Of a stretch of 64,000 bases of DNA, positions 44,567 to 56,925 are shown one piece after another (the stretch's first letter is position 1; each line of letters opens with the position of its first letter). Origin of the DNA: Rhodotorula mucilaginosa (Eukaryota > Basidiomycota > Microbotryomycetes > Sporidiobolales > Sporidiobolaceae); the NCBI GenBank assembly GCA_034406715.1, contig CP137877.1, positions 620,001 to 684,000 of the forward strand, given 5' to 3'. The translations under genes and the position numbers were made by a program. Below the pieces are notes generated by a model, which searched no databases, was not told the origin of the DNA, and saw only the letters and a list, made by a program, of their open reading frames with translations.

Positions 44567-46566
44567 ATGTCACAGCAGAAGCGCAGGCGAGATTCAACCT
44601 CGTCAGGAACCATCAGGGACTGGTTACCGCTCGTCTGGACAGCGTGGGAGGACCAGGAGGAGGGCCAAGATGAGACGGAGCCTCTCACGGACGGCGACGG
44701 CGAAAGGCAAGCAGCGCACGAGGACGCGGCAGGCGATGCAGACTCGGCTTCGATGGTCGTGTCCGAGGTGAGTCTCGCTGCTCCTACGCCGTTCGTGCAG
44801 TGTCGGATTGACGGAATCCCGCACGCGCTGACTAGCGAAAGCAGCCTTTCCTGAGCCTTTCCTGACCTAACGCATATTCGCAGTGCTCCACTTCAGAAGA
44901 ACGCCAACCCATGCTCGTCTTCTCGCTGTGTCGCGTACCAGATCCGGCTGAAGTGCCGTCGCTGCGTTTGCTCGAGGCGCTCCGTCTCCGTCTAGAAGAG
45001 ACAGCGACTCGAAGCGGACCTTACTCGGTCGTGAGCTTCAGGTCTACGGACCCAGTATCCCGAAACCGCTGTCTCGTACCCCGTCTGACGACGCGGAACC
45101 TCGCACGCAGGTCCTGTTCCTAGATCCTGCTCCCTTCGTACCCTCGCTTCGAGATCTCGTCTCGGCCTATTTCGCGCTTTCTACCGACGCCAAGAAGAAA
45201 GTCGAGCATGTCTATCTCGTCGGTGGAGGTTGGAAGACATCGGTAAGCCGCTGGGGTCGTGGTGGTGCTCGCTCCGGCACTCCTCCGTATGCTCGAGCGA
45301 GAAAAGCTGATCCCGTCTCCTTTACCCGGTTCACCAGCTCCTCGTCCGCATCTTTTCAACCTCGATCTTGTCCTTCAAGGCTATGCGGAAGGGCAAGCTC
45401 GTCGACTGCTCGACTTTGAGCCTGCTCGCGGAGAGACTTGGTCGGGAAACGTTCAGACGGATCGAGATCCCGCTGGAAGTCTACATGTGCGTCCATACGA
45501 GGCTCCAAAGTCTGCTGAGATTGTGCTCATGCTGAGATCAACGGCGCTGACTCATGTCATCGGGTGTGATCGCACAGCTCGAACGCGAAACGCGAATCGT
45601 CCATCCACCTCGACGACGAAGTTGCGACACCGTCTCCTGCGGAAGACCAAGTAGGTCATGGTCCGTGTCGCTGATGTCTCTTGATCTTGGAGGCTCTGCC
45701 GTATGGCGTCCTGACTCGAAATCTCTTTCGACAGGCACCGCTCGTGCAAGACTGTTGGCGGATCCTTGCTGAACAAGGTGCGGGTGCTGTGCTTTCGCGA
45801 AGCTGCGCCCTGGCGTATATGGAAGCTGGATGTTTTCTACATCAAGGGCTAGCGTTGCTTTATGTTGCTCACCAACCGAGACTACCCCGCAGGACCCTCC
45901 TCTCTCGGCATTTTCCGTCGCTCCCCCTCGGCTACCAACGTCGCCCACCTCGAAGCCGCCTACAGCCGCGGCCACCCCGTCCGACTCGACTTCGCTCCCG
46001 ACGCGCCGTACCTCGCCGCGTCACTCCTCAAGCGCCATCTGGCTCGAATGAACGAACCGGTTTTCAGTCGGGCGGTGTGCGACGAGGCGAAACGCTGTCC
46101 GCTCGAGGAGGACGATGCTGCCATTGCCTTCATTCGCGAGTCGATCTTGCCGCTCCTCTCACCCTCGAACTTGACTCTCCTCACCAACCTTGTGCGCGTC
46201 CTCGCCCAAATCGCCGACAACGCCTCGCAGAATCTCATGACGGCCGAGAACCTCGTCATCTGCATCTGTCCCGCTCTTGTCGGTGGGATCGGGGGCTCGG
46301 TGGAAGAGGTGGGGATGTGTCGCGTGCCGGGGGTGATGGAGATGGGGACGATGCGGGGCCTCTTTCGAGAGGAGGAGGCGCGATCCGAGAACACGGTGGG
46401 AGGAGTATTGAAGGTCATGATTCAGAGGTGAGCATCTTCTTTTTCCTCCCGGCGCCTCAGCCAGGTACCGCTTTCAAAGAGTGCTGGTTGTGCTTGCGCG
46501 GAGGAAAGGCGGTGTCCTCACACTCTACCTCTTGACGTATGCAGCCACGACCGCGTGTTTCGTTGA
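44567..46566 (+). CDS. BCH/CRAL-TRIO-like plus RhoGAP protein (p50RhoGAP/Ecm25 type)
   Basis: About eight exons; the first starts MSQQKRRRDSTSSGTIRDWL and is acidic. The BCH (Sec14-like) part runs QPMLVFSLCRVPDPAEVPSL, RLLEALRLRLEETATRSGPY, VLFLDPAPFVPSLRDLVSAY, VEHVYLVGGGWKTS, SLLVRIFSTSILSFKAMRKG and RIEIPLEVYM. The RhoGAP part starts ALPYGV and runs SSLGIFRRSPSATNVAHLEA, LAASLLKRHLARMNEPVFS, SPSNLTLLTNLVRVLAQIAD, and the helix MTAENLVICICPALVGG, ending SHDRVFR. In the place of the usual catalytic GLFR arginine finger loop the exon junction reads GIFRRS, so the Arg is retained. A cytosolic GTPase-activating protein for Rho/Cdc42 in polarity is inferred. The RhoGAP domain is split by an intron just before GIFRRS. 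Confidence 0.8.
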
Positions 46567-47296
46567 TTCTCGCCGCTCGATCCCGACTTGAACCTGGCTG
46601 CCTCGGCGGCGCATCGACCTTTTCCCGAGTTGCCAGCCCCTGGTACGCGTCGACTGTCAGACCGCCCCGACACACTCGTCGCGTTCTTTCGAGGTCCGAA
46701 TGCTGTGCAGTCTTCGCGACTTAGCAATCGCCCGCCGCCGATCCTTTCGAACCGCACCATGCCGCCGCCGCCGCCGCCGCCGACTGCCTCGCCCTGAAGT
46801 CTCGGACGATGTCGACTTGTCGCCTGTCGACAGCAGCATTGGTGCGGTGCAGATGACTGGAACCTAGGAAACGGCAAGGAGAAGAGGCGGCTGGCCGCTT
46901 CGAGCGCCGAGGATCCGTCGTCGAGTACCTAGTTGACCTTGCCGCGCGTGTTCCTCTGCTGTAACTCATCGAAACGGCGACCCGAACCTTCTCTGCACGC
47001 GCTTTCTTCGCTCGCAGATTTCCCGAAAGCTAGCGCAAGAGGAAGATCTGATGAACGAGACGGGTTGTGAATTGCGAGGATGCGAAGAGGATGCTAATTT
47101 GAGAACGTCAAGAATAAAAGGCGTGAGAACAACCCGCAAGACAAGAGGAAAGAGGAATATAGAACGGCCCAGCCGAACGGTGATGAATAGTACGACATGA
47201 TATGTTGTGGATGGTGCGCAAGCGGAGGGAGGCCGATGGGGAGTCGATACACGAGAGAGAGAGACCGTCCAGCGGTCGAGAACGAGAGAATGGGAA
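46567..47296. other. convergent spacer
   Basis: This lies between the 3' ends of the RhoGAP and cyclin genes. It contains a CCG triplet run (about 46762-46783). No gene is supported. Confidence 0.45.
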
Positions 47297-48682
47297 TCAG
47301 GCGCGGATCTCGTAAGTCCGGTTGTTGTGGCGCGACAAGTCCACCTGACGGAGCGGTTGCTTGACGGCGGCGTGACCGTTGTGCCCACGCGAGAGCATCC
47401 CCTTGCCCTGCTCGTACGCCATGCGGAGGAACGACCCGCTCCTCTGCGATCGTAGCGGTTCAGCGGCGGCGGAGGCGGAAGAAGGAGGAGGGGACGCGAG
47501 CGACTGCATCTTGGTCGAGTAGACGTAGGCCGAGGGCGAGACTTCGTCGACGGGGGTGACGGGCAAGGACGAATAGGCGCTCTTGTGCGCCGTGTAGTCG
47601 GAATCGCGACGCGGTACAGCGGCAGCGGCGGCGGCGGCGGTGCTGCTGCTCGCGTTCGAGAGGTGGTACGCGTGCCGAGAGCGCGACGAGAGCCGCACGG
47701 GAGCGGGAGCGGTCGATCGGAGGTCGCCTTCCCGGTCAGAGAGGTCCGACTCGATATCGGACAGGGTGCCGCCGGACGAGTTCGAGTCGGTCGGGGAGAC
47801 GTAGGCCGGGGCGCGGTGGCGGTGGTACCGCTGCTGCCGCGAGCGGTCGACGTGGGCAGATTGGGACGAGGGAGGGGTCGACCGGCGCGCCGAGGAGGAG
47901 GAGGAGGACGGAGTCGGGTACGAAGCGGCGGCTTGCTCGCGCGGTGAAGGCCGGCGCGAAGAAGAGGATGATGCTGCGGGAGGCGTGCACGGAGGAGTTG
48001 CGGTGGCGGCGGCGCGCGAAGTGGACGCGACGGGGCTGGCCATAAAGGGCGCAAAGTGGTGCACGAGCTCGGCCTCGTCCATGCGTAGGTCATAGTCGAG
48101 GAGGAAGAGGAGTTGGCGCTCCATGAGGTTGACCTCGGCCTGCGAGAACAAGGCCGCGTAACGCGTCCAGTGCTTGTTCTTCGGGGACGAGTCGTTGAGG
48201 TACTTGGCGGCCACGATCAAGGTGGCGAGAAAGACGCGGTGGCGCGTGCAGTGCATGCCCTTGGCGACTTTGGGGAGGCGCGACTTGAGGCGTTCGAGGT
48301 AGACGAGGGTGCACATGAGGGTCGGGACCTGGACGTTGGACTTTTGGACGAGGACGGTGATGAACGCCTCGAGGGAGGGGATGGCCGGCTCTTGCTCGTG
48401 TTGGAAGCCCGGCTTGGTCGGGGTCGCTGGCGGGGAGGGGAGAGTCGTGGCGGGAGGAGGAGCCGGCGCGCACTGGATCACCTCGACGGCCTTTTCGGCG
48501 AGGTAGGCTGTGGGTACAGGGTCAGCGTGGTTACGGGCAGCAACTGGAGATGGAAGGGCAGACTGACCGATCATGTCCTGGGAGACGGGCGCGCGGACAA
48601 AGTCGAGGAGGGCGGGGTTGTGCCAGCTCTTGGGGAGGAGACTGGCCGGGTGACGGCGACCGTTCGAGTGGTAGGCCGACAT
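47297..48682 (-). CDS. Pho85-type (Pcl) cyclin
   Basis: Two exons separated by a 60 nt intron (about 48509-48568), about 441 residues. The N-terminus reads [20 protein letters not shown], then [20 protein letters not shown]. The cyclin box follows: [100 protein letters not shown]. This order ([29 protein letters not shown]) is that of Pcl1/Pcl2/Pcl9 and PhoA-type cyclins, which partner the CDK Pho85 in G1 and morphogenesis. The C-terminal half is Ser/Ala/Pro-rich and probably disordered, with possible phosphosites. The intron has no stop and keeps frame. An ATG at 49009 in frame is also possible, but the preceding sequence has no conserved text. Confidence 0.85.
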   Translation of the reverse strand: MSAYHSNGRRHPASLLPKSWHNPALLDFVRAPVSQDMIGQSALPSPVAARNHADPVPTAYLAEKAVEVIQCAPAPPPATTLPSPPATPTKPGFQHEQEPAIPSLEAFITVLVQKSNVQVPTLMCTLVYLERLKSRLPKVAKGMHCTRHRVFLATLIVAAKYLNDSSPKNKHWTRYAALFSQAEVNLMERQLLFLLDYDLRMDEAELVHHFAPFMASPVASTSRAAATATPPCTPPAASSSSSRRPSPREQAAASYPTPSSSSSSARRSTPPSSQSAHVDRSRQQRYHRHRAPAYVSPTDSNSSGGTLSDIESDLSDREGDLRSTAPAPVRLSSRSRHAYHLSNASSSTAAAAAAAVPRRDSDYTAHKSAYSSLPVTPVDEVSPSAYVYSTKMQSLASPPPSSASAAAEPLRSQRSGSFLRMAYEQGKGMLSRGHNGHAAVKQPLRQVDLSRHNNRTYEIRA

Positions 48683-51600
48683 GGTTGGCTGCGGTGGGGC
48701 GGGTCCGGAGGTGCAACGGCGAGGACGCGAGTCGGTAGAGTCGATGAGCCAAGAGACGAGGTCGAGGTCGAGATGGAGGAGAAGGGACGGAGAGAGAGAG
48801 AGAGCGCTCCACTCCGGGTCGAGGTCAAGGCCGGCTAGCGAGTTGGCTCGTCGTCTCTGGTCTACTCGCCCACCGCTACGAGTTGGCTGGAAAGCGAGGT
48901 CGAGCGGGAGAGATGGCGGGCGGGCGGACAGACGCGTCGGCTGAGATGGCGCGCCTCTCGATGAAAAACGCGGGGGAAACCACAAATGGCGTGGCGACGC
49001 GTTCGACACAAGTTCGGCGAGCTCGCGAGATCGAGAGGGGTCTGTAGGCAGGGTCAGGGCGAGCTATAGACAGTCAGCGCTAGCTCGAGCTGCTCAGCGC
49101 GCAGGGAGACCAGTGGGAGCGGATGCGAGGGCTGGAATCGTCATCTCCGCGGACGCCGATCACAAAGGGCTCCATCCCTCGCTCATCGTCATTCCCCTCG
49201 ACTCTAGTGTAGGGGCGGGGAGGACTCACGCAATGCAGACACTCGAGAGCGGTTGGCTTCGCGCTGTCGGGGATCCCGGCGAACGAGACTGGTGTTGCAA
49301 AGGCCGTCCGGAGTGGCGGGTTTTTATCGGCCCGTTATCAGATCGCGGCGCGCGGGTATCCTCTCAGCTGGGTTGGCGGCGGCGGGTCGACGAGATGGCA
49401 AGCACACACAGCGAAGAGTAGGAGGGAGAGAGATGGCTTTCACACACAAACGGGACAACCCAAGCATCATAACTTATATCCAGCGAGCCGCGTCGGTCGG
49501 TCGGGCAGGCCGAACATTTTAATGTGGCTTGAACAGCTTGATCCGTTGTTCGTCCCTTCGGAACGTTCCCCGACTTGCCGAGTCGGGGGTCTCGAGGGCG
49601 ATCTCCTCTCGTGCATTTCCACGCAGAGGGAAAGCGGACAGTGCGCCGTGCGCACCAAGTTGCCTGAACGGGGTCAAAGACCGCGGCTGACAGACTTTCC
49701 CCTTGCGGACGTAATGGCCTTTCTCCTTCTTTCGTGCGCCTGCTGATCCTCTCTTGCTGACATGCATGACACCTCCTCCGTGTGTTTCGATCAGCACGCG
49801 CCGCCAGCTGCCGTCGGGCGTCAAGCAACTCAAAGTAAAAAAAGCTGGCTCTTGAGACAACCCAAAACCGCAAACCTCCAAAGCTGGCGCACGCGAGCAT
49901 CTGCTGCTTGCTCAGTCGTGAGTCTTTTACGCACACGCGTCAGCGTGAGCTTCCCGAGATCGCTGCAGCGATGTAGCTTTTTCTCGCAGCTGCTGGCCTG
50001 CTGCACTGGTCGATCGCGACCTGCCGGAAGAGTGCAAGCATCGTCTCATCCCCCTCGGAAGCTGTTTGTTTCATAACCGTGTGGCAATCTCCTTTCTCTC
50101 TGCATCGAGAGACCTGCATCGAGAGATATGAAGCATGGCGGTGAGTGTGAGTACCCGAACGAGCGAGCGAATGCGACACCCCGTATTTGCCGGCGGCCGC
50201 CGTCCTTCGAAGCAGAGAAGAAGCCTAGAGAGCAGATTACCCGGAGAGAGCAGATTACCCGGAGCTTCTTCTTCGGCAGCCGGGCAACGATGGACGACAG
50301 CCGACGAAGCTCATCAGTCCCTATTCCAATTCCAGGCCCTTCCCGCGGACGAGCGCGCGAATGGTCGGTTCGCGAGACGGCTATAGTACGAGGGGCGGCA
50401 AAAGACGAAGAGCCAGACCGTCAGCCGTACCCGTCTAAGCAAAGCAGGCGAGCGCGCGTCTCGAGAGTCTTCTGTCACGCCGGAAGGAACGCCATGGGCC
50501 GGTGGTCGGGACCGAGTGCGAGCGCGTCGCATTCCAATCTCTGGTATCCAGACGAAGGTTTCTGATCGTTCGCGAGCGCGCCGGAAAAGAGATTATGTCT
50601 CTCCTCGCGGCGGTGTGTGCGCGGTCGTCGGGAAAAGGACAATAGGGCGTTGAATGCTTGAAACACGGCGGCGGGCTAGAGAGAGGAGCGTGCGCTCGAA
50701 AGCAAAAAGCGATCGCGATTGTGTGAATTCGAGTCGGCGTGTGTAGAGTGTACATCCATACCCCGGCGTGAGAGGTGCGGGAGACGCACTCGAAGCAGAC
50801 TCTTTTGGTCGGGAGGCGAACGAAAGGCGAATCTGTTGGCGCAGTCGAAGCGAACGAAGGCGTGGGCATGGCGTGGTTGAGAGAACAGCAAAAGCGATCG
50901 GAAAGCATTCTGCAGGCAGCGACTCGCTCGATGGTGGGCCGTTCAAACAGTCAACTGCCCCAAGACAGACGAGCGAAGCGAGCCGTCGACGTCGGGCAAC
51001 CCCTCGCGCCCCTCCGAACGCCTTCGCTGCTGCAGGTGGTCCAGCGAGTGTGGTAACCCGTTGCATGCAGGGGATGTCGAATCATGTGACTGTTTCGTGG
51101 GGGCGGTGCTCCTGGTCGTCGAGGGGTTGAGCGTTGAGCGTCGTTTGCTGCAAGGCGAAGTGAGGGAGCAGCTGCAGGCCGAGGTGGTGATCGAGTCCTC
51201 GGAGGCGTGGGTCGGCAGCAGGCAGTACAGTAGTACAGTACCGGCAACGAGGCCCAGCGGGCGAGCGAGTGATCGAGTACAAAACTCGGCCGCGACGAGT
51301 TCAGCTCGACGCGACGTTCGCCCGTTTCCGCAAGCTTGACTTTCTTCTCCTCACTCTGCACTCACTCGCAGCTTGTACTCAGCCCATGAGCTCCCACGAC
51401 CTGCTGACCCTTGAGTTTACACGCTATCCACGGTGCATCTGCGCCCGATCGCCTGCTATCTGCGGTCTTGGGGGCGTTCGATCTGCTCACCCATGGACCA
51501 CCCACCTCTTTGACCCAGAGGCCAGCTCGTCTGACCCGCCCTGCTGCTGACCGCTACACTCGATCCACCCCTTCCCCACGCCTGACCTGGCGTCGCGCAC

Positions 51601-52406
51601 CCTCAACAACGCCGCCTACTGTACCCCTTCCCCCTTCCCTCCCTCTTCCCTGCCCGATATGACTCTCTGCGTGCGACCCTCCAATCGAGGAGGGACACTG
51701 CCACCAAGCATGCGGAGTTTATATTCGGGCTAGATTCACCGTCTGATCCACTATTTTGCCGTGTAACGTGCCCCACCTCGGTGTTCCCGCCTTTTCTCAC
51801 GAGGAGGTGGGACACCAAATCTCAGGCGCGCGACCTCTTCAAAGTGGAGCCACACTCGTCGCTATACCTCTCTTCTTTATTGCTTCTTGCTGTTCTTCGA
51901 GGCACCTCTTTGTGCTGCCGCTCTGGCTGCTGAATGCGATTGCTTTGTCCTGCTTTGCTTTCGCTCTCGCGAGCTCAGGTCATCTCTCACGAACGACACA
52001 GTGCGTCTTCTTTGTAGATGTACTGGCGATGCAATGAAAACTGACCGCGGACGATACTATGGACAGGCACTAAGAGAGTACAGAACCCCTTGCATCTCTG
52101 CCACCAGCAGCGGAAGATGGGCCTTTGCAACATGCCCGCGTGTGCGAGCGGACCATCAGTTTCGCCGGCGGGTCCTTACCGCAAAATTAGCAGTCTGCGT
52201 CCGACGCAAGCTGTCCGGAACCCGCGGCCGGCGCAACGAAGCTCGAAAACAGATCCGGACGCTCCCCCCCCACATGTTCGGATCGTGAGCTCCGGAGCGG
52301 GCTCCGGGAAAACGACTTATCCCCCGCCCGTTCTCATTTTCAGCCCAAGCCCAGCGATGCCTCGCCTCTCCATCAAGTACAGTCGACACTTACCACCTCG
52401 ACGGCG
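48683..52406. other. very long divergent intergenic region
   Basis: About 3.7 kb between the cyclin (-) and the P450 (+), the longest gene-poor stretch. Frames up to 190 codons on both strands (for example 49364-49936 minus, 50128-50565 plus) show no motif and no convincing splice pattern. A perfect 18 bp tandem repeat lies at 50227-50262. Long promoters are usual for G1 cyclin genes, which may explain part of it. A missed gene cannot be excluded. Confidence 0.45.
50227..50262 (+). repeat. two perfect 18 bp tandem units
   Basis: AGAGAGCAGATTACCCGG occurs twice in a row without mismatch. In the overlapping plus frame it encodes a six-residue repeat (EQITRR), but that frame is not otherwise supported as a gene. 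Confidence 0.85.
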
Positions 52407-54671
52407 ATGGCGACTCTGCAACAGCAACCGCTCCTCCTCAACGCGACTGAATCGCTGTCCGCCACCAGTGTGCCGCACTTGACGCCGACTTCGACTTCGG
52501 TCCTCGCTGCGATCGTAGCCGTCGCCGTCTTGTACGCCCTGACCGGCAAACGCTCCAAGGCAAGACTCCCGCCCGGTCCGCCGGGGTTGCCCGTCGTCGG
52601 CAACATTCTCGACATTCCCAAGAGTCGCCCGTGGGTCAAGTTTGCCGAGTGGACCGAAAAGTATGGTGAGTTGCGCGGGGGTGTCTTTCCCGAGTCATCG
52701 CTGTATCAGAGGGCTAACCGCGCAAACGTGCCCGCAGGCCCGATGTACACGCTCAAACTCGGCCGGACCAACATGCTCGTGATCGGCCGCGCCGAACCCG
52801 CCATCGACCTCCTCGACAAGCGCTCGGCCAAGTACTCGTCCCGCGCCCGCCTCATCATGACGAGCGAGCTCGTCTCGCGCGGACTCCGCATGACTTTCAT
52901 GCCCTACTCGGATCTGTGGCGCCGCGAACGGAGGTTGTTGCATCAGTTGACGAGCCCGGCCGCGTCGAGCACGTATGAGCCGATCCAGGAGCAAGAGTCG
53001 ACGCAGATCGTGCTTGACATGCTCAACGACCCGGAGAACCACTGGGGTCACTGCCAGGTGCGTCGTTGGCACACGTTCTTTTCTTTTCGGTCGCGGCCGC
53101 TGACTGGGAGTACCCGACTGCAGCGCTACGCCGGTTCGACCATCATGCAGATCGCGTTCAACAAGCGCGCTCCGACGTGCAAGGACCCGGCCATTACGAG
53201 GGTGAGTGTGTCGAAGCCTTTTTTTTTTCGTCAGGCTGATTCGGCCTGTGCGCTGAGCATCGTCCCTTCCCAGATGCGCGCCATCAACGAGATGATGACC
53301 AAGACTGCCGTCGCCGGTCGCTACCTCGGTGCGCAGGCTCCGTGTTCCGTTTGCGTGCCCTGTCTGAAGCTGACCTTGTCAACCCCCCCGCAGTCGACTC
53401 GTTGCCGTTCCTCAACTTGATCCCGGAAACGTTTGCGCCGTTCAAGCAAGAGGCGCACAAGATCTTTGACGAGACCCTGGCTCTCTTCAAGTCGCATGTC
53501 GATGACGTGAGTCTCTCTCCGTGCGCTTTTGGCGTCGTCGTTGTCATGAGCCTGGAACTGACGCCCCCCCCGCGTGATCAGGTCCGCGAGGCCATCGCTG
53601 GCGGTGACGATGCGCACTGCTTCACCAAGTACATCCTCCAGCAACAAGAGACGTACCAACTCAGCGACAACGAGGCGACGTTCCTCGCCGGAGCCATGTT
53701 TGGTGCCGGATCCGACACGACCGCCGACGGGATTAGCACCTTCCTCATGACCATGGTCACTCACCCAGAGGTGCAAAAGAAGGCGCAGGAGGAACTCGAC
53801 AGCGTCGTCGGCAGGGACCGCCTGCCCAACTTTGCGGACCAGCCCGATTTGGTCTACATTGGCGCGATCGTGCGCGAGATGATGCGCTGGCGGACGATCA
53901 TTGCTGGCGGGCTCGCGCACTGCTCCACCGAGGACGACGAGTACAACGGTGCGTCCGTTACTTCTTTATCCTGACGAGTCTGTGCTGACTCGCTTTGGCG
54001 TGTCCAGGCTACTTTATCCCGAAGGGCACCGTCGTTCTCGCCAACCACTGGGCGATCCACATGGACCCCGTGAGTCGCACGCTCTCGAACCTGACCGCTC
54101 TCGAATTCTCCCCCACGCTGACTCTTTTTGTGTGCGATTCCAGGAACTCTACCCGGAGCCAAACACGTACAAGCCCGAGCGGTTCATCAAGGATGGCAAA
54201 CTTGTCGGCACCAAGTTTTCCGATCTCGGTCACCACGGTGCGCATTTGCTCTGCGGTTCTCGTTCGGTATGCGATTTGCCTGACAGCTGACTTTCGACGA
54301 TACGGACCACGTGCAGGCTACGGATTCGGCCGACGGATCTGTCCCGGGAAGCACATTGCCGAGGTGAGCAGTTCGCCACGGTCTGTTCAGCTCATGGATT
54401 TCCGGAGCGCTGACCGTACCTCTGAAATTCCCGCGCGCAGCGCTCCCTCTTTATCGTCTTCTCCCGCCTCTTGTGGGCCCTCTCGCTCAAGCCTTCGCTC
54501 AACCCGCAAACGGGCAAGGAAGAACCCCCCTCGGTCGACGCATTTTCCGAAGGGTTCTCGAGTCACCCGCTCTCGTTCACGTGCAGGATCGAACCGAGAG
54601 GGGACTGGGTCCGCGAGGTGGTCGAGCTCGAGTGGCGGGAAGTGGGAGCGGAGAAGGGAGGTCGCAAGTAG
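52407..54671 (+). CDS. cytochrome P450 monooxygenase
   Basis: A microsomal P450 with an N-terminal membrane anchor (VLAAIVAVAVLYALTG) and the hinge LPPGPPGLPVVGNI. Key motifs in order: helix C WRRERRLLHQL; helix I AMFGAGSDTTADGISTFLMT with the acid/Thr oxygen-activation pair; K-helix IVREMMRWR (ExxR); YPEPNTYKPERF; and the heme loop YGFGRRICPGKHIAE with the axial Cys. About ten exons; the heme-loop exon is small and flanked by clear introns. It resembles the CYP families near O-methylsterigmatocystin oxidoreductase (CYP64/CYP5150-like); substrate unknown. All core residues are present, so it looks functional. Confidence 0.9.
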
Positions 54672-55099
54672 TCAGTCAATCAAGTGGTCAAATTTCCCCA
54701 GGGGTTCACTCGTCTCCTCGTGTATGTACCATACAGGACTCTGTTCCCCCTTCTACATAGTAGCATTCTTCGCTTTCCCAAAGGGCTGTAAGCAACTCGG
54801 TACGAAATACGTGCTTCTTCCTCTAGCTCGTCTCTCGTCAGTCAGTCAGTCGCGGTGGGAACAGAGTAGCGAGCGAACGAGATTGCGAGGGCAGAATTGC
54901 GAGCTACAAGGTCGATATCGTTACTGGCACCAGGCCAGGGCTTCGGGGAACCGTCAAGGTCCCGAGACAAGAGAATGGGGGGAGACTAGCTCGACCCCCG
55001 GAGTAGACAAAGTGTGGAAGTACCGCTCAGCGATGCCTGGCGTGAAAAAGGAGAAGGTCTTGCTCGGCAAGATGCGCGGAAGGAGGCCCGACAGGGCGA
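54672..55099. other. convergent spacer
   Basis: 3' flanks of the P450 and the secreted-protein gene. A minus frame reaching into it (54954-55412) contains VALSGLLPRILPSKTFSFFT, which could be an alternative C-terminus of the neighbouring secreted protein if a last intron exists. Confidence 0.4.
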
Positions 55100-56422
55100 C
55101 TAGCGCCTGAGGGTTGCGGTCGAAGGAGGGGGGGAAGTCGGCAAAGCCGACGCGGTAAAGGACGAGGAGGCCGAGGCCGTCGCCATGGGCGCTGCGGCGG
55201 AAGACGAAGGCGAGGAGACGGCCAAGGTCGCCTTGGGGTTGATGACGCTGCTCGAGGTGGTGCTGGTGCTGAGCGGTCCGGGAGTCGCAAACGCCGCCGT
55301 CGCCGCCTGAACCCACGTGATCCCGTTCGAGTCGACGCTGACCAGCGGCGTCGTCACAGTCGTCGTTGGGACCGCCTCGGAAGAGAGGGTGGACGAGGCG
55401 ATGGAGGCCCACGAGATCGAGAGGGCCGAGGAGGAGGAAAACTTGCGCGCGCGAGCGGCGGCGGCGTTGCCGTAACTGCCATCGGGGGCGTTGATCAGCG
55501 GCGAACCGCTGTAAGGCGAGCCGCTGTTGTTGCGGTTGTTCTCGAGCGTGGCGATGTAGGCGGCAACGGTCGGTGCAACGTCGGCAAGGACAGAGGAAGC
55601 GGTCGGAGTCGATTCGGGGAGGGCGGCGATCGCGGCCGAGTAGATGGACGCTTGTGCGAGCGCTTCGGTGTAGGTGGCGCCGCCTCGCTTGACTTGGCGG
55701 GTGATGTACCGCGCCGCGACGGGGACGACGAGGGTCGACTTGCTGGGGTTCTCAGTGGGGACGGCGGCGCGCTTCTTCAAGTTCGTGATGGGAGCGGTGG
55801 CGGGGCGCGGGTGCTTGCCAAAGTTGCGAGGGCGGGAGGAGCGCCTGCCCTTCTTCGACGACGAGGCGTGATTGCGCTTGGTGCGCTTGACGCCCTTGGG
55901 GTTGACGGCGGCGATCTTGGGATCAGTCGGTGCGGTGGCCGAGGCGGCGGCAGACGAGGAGGGCGCGAACGTCAAAGGGAGGGCCTCCTCAGAACGACGG
56001 CGAATGGTCGAGCCGCCAAAGAGGGAGCGGACGACGCGCGAAAAGCCCGAAAAAGTCGAGTCACTGCGCTTCTTGTTCTTGTTTTGGTGCGAAATGGAGG
56101 TGAGGTTGATGGTCGAGTTTCTGATGCCGCCAGCCTGCGCGTTGCCGGAGGAGGAAGCGTCGACGACGATGGCGTGGTCGCCGAGTTGGAGGAGGTCCGA
56201 GGCGCGAGTGTCGTGGTGGTGGTGGGTTGCGATGTGGGCGCGGCGGGCAACCGAGGAAGACGAGCGGGTCATGGGGAGGGCTGCGTGCGTGCGTGAGGTC
56301 AGGGTCAGGGGGTTTCGTTCCAGGTAGCAGAGCAAGGCTGATGACATACCTTCGACCTGCGAAGCGAAGAGGGTGGCCGAGGCCACGAGGGCGACAGTGA
56401 GGGACGAAGTCGAGGCGTGCAT
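55100..56422 (-). CDS. secreted Ser/Ala-rich basic protein, family unknown
   Basis: A signal peptide is clear (MHASTSSLTVALVASATLFA, then SQVEA), followed by a 70 nt intron (about 56277-56346). The mature part begins LPMTRSSSSVARRAHIATHH, with a His run. It has an NxT site (RNSTINLTS), a very basic stretch (VKRTKRNHASSSKKGRRSSR), the possible helical part YTEALAQASIYSAAIAALPE with PTVAAYIATLENNRNNS, and a Ser/Thr/Ala-rich end. About 417 residues. No known domain. Dibasic sites such as LKKRA and RQVKRG would allow Kex2 processing. It is probably cell-wall or secreted. No clear GPI tail is present in this frame. Confidence 0.65.
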   Translation of the reverse strand: MHASTSSLTVALVASATLFASQVEGMSSALLCYLERNPLTLTSRTHAALPMTRSSSSVARRAHIATHHHHDTRASDLLQLGDHAIVVDASSSGNAQAGGIRNSTINLTSISHQNKNKKRSDSTFSGFSRVVRSLFGGSTIRRRSEEALPLTFAPSSSAAASATAPTDPKIAAVNPKGVKRTKRNHASSSKKGRRSSRPRNFGKHPRPATAPITNLKKRAAVPTENPSKSTLVVPVAARYITRQVKRGGATYTEALAQASIYSAAIAALPESTPTASSVLADVAPTVAAYIATLENNRNNSGSPYSGSPLINAPDGSYGNAAAARARKFSSSSALSISWASIASSTLSSEAVPTTTVTTPLVSVDSNGITWVQAATAAFATPGPLSTSTTSSSVINPKATLAVSSPSSSAAAPMATASASSSFTASALPTSPPPSTATLRR

Positions 56423-56925
56423 TGGGTTCGAGGTGGGTGTGGAGAGGGGGGAGAGTGCGGAGTGAGGAGAAGGAGATCAAGAGCGAGAGCCTGGGGCACG
56501 CTGGGGTTTATAGCCTAGCCTAGCGTATCGCACGCAGCCATCTCTCTCTCGGTGAGTGCCATCTAGCGAGCGAGGCGAGATGGCGGGTAGGAGGAGATGG
56601 CGGGACAAGTCGTCCTTTGTAGCCAGCCGTTCGAGTTCAGCCGATTAGCCCAGAGCAGTGGCGTAGTAGAAAGCCTTCGAAGTAAGCCCCCGTATATGCC
56701 AGCAGGTGGCCAGAGTCGAGTGTAGAGAGAGAGAGAAGAGCGAGATCTTAGACGCGCCTCCCCTCGACGAGTCGCAGTCTCGGCCGCGTCGACTTGTCGT
56801 TCAACACGCTCACCATTACACACGCTATAGCCCGTGGACAGGCGTGCATTGCGACGCGCAGGCTTGCCATCACAGGGGCTGAGCGTCTTCGGACCTTCGA
56901 ACGACCAGCTCGACGCGAGAGAGAG
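56423..56925. other. divergent promoter region
   Basis: 0.5 kb between the secreted-protein gene (-) and the coiled-coil gene (+). It has GA-rich runs (GAGAGAGAGAGAAGAG near 56722-56740 and again just before the ATG at 56926). No gene is seen. Confidence 0.45.

Noticed and set aside
45862-46431. Separate 189-residue protein starting MLLTNRDYPAG
   Set aside because: The start lies inside the intron before GIFRRS; the frame is the last large exon of the BCH-RhoGAP gene.
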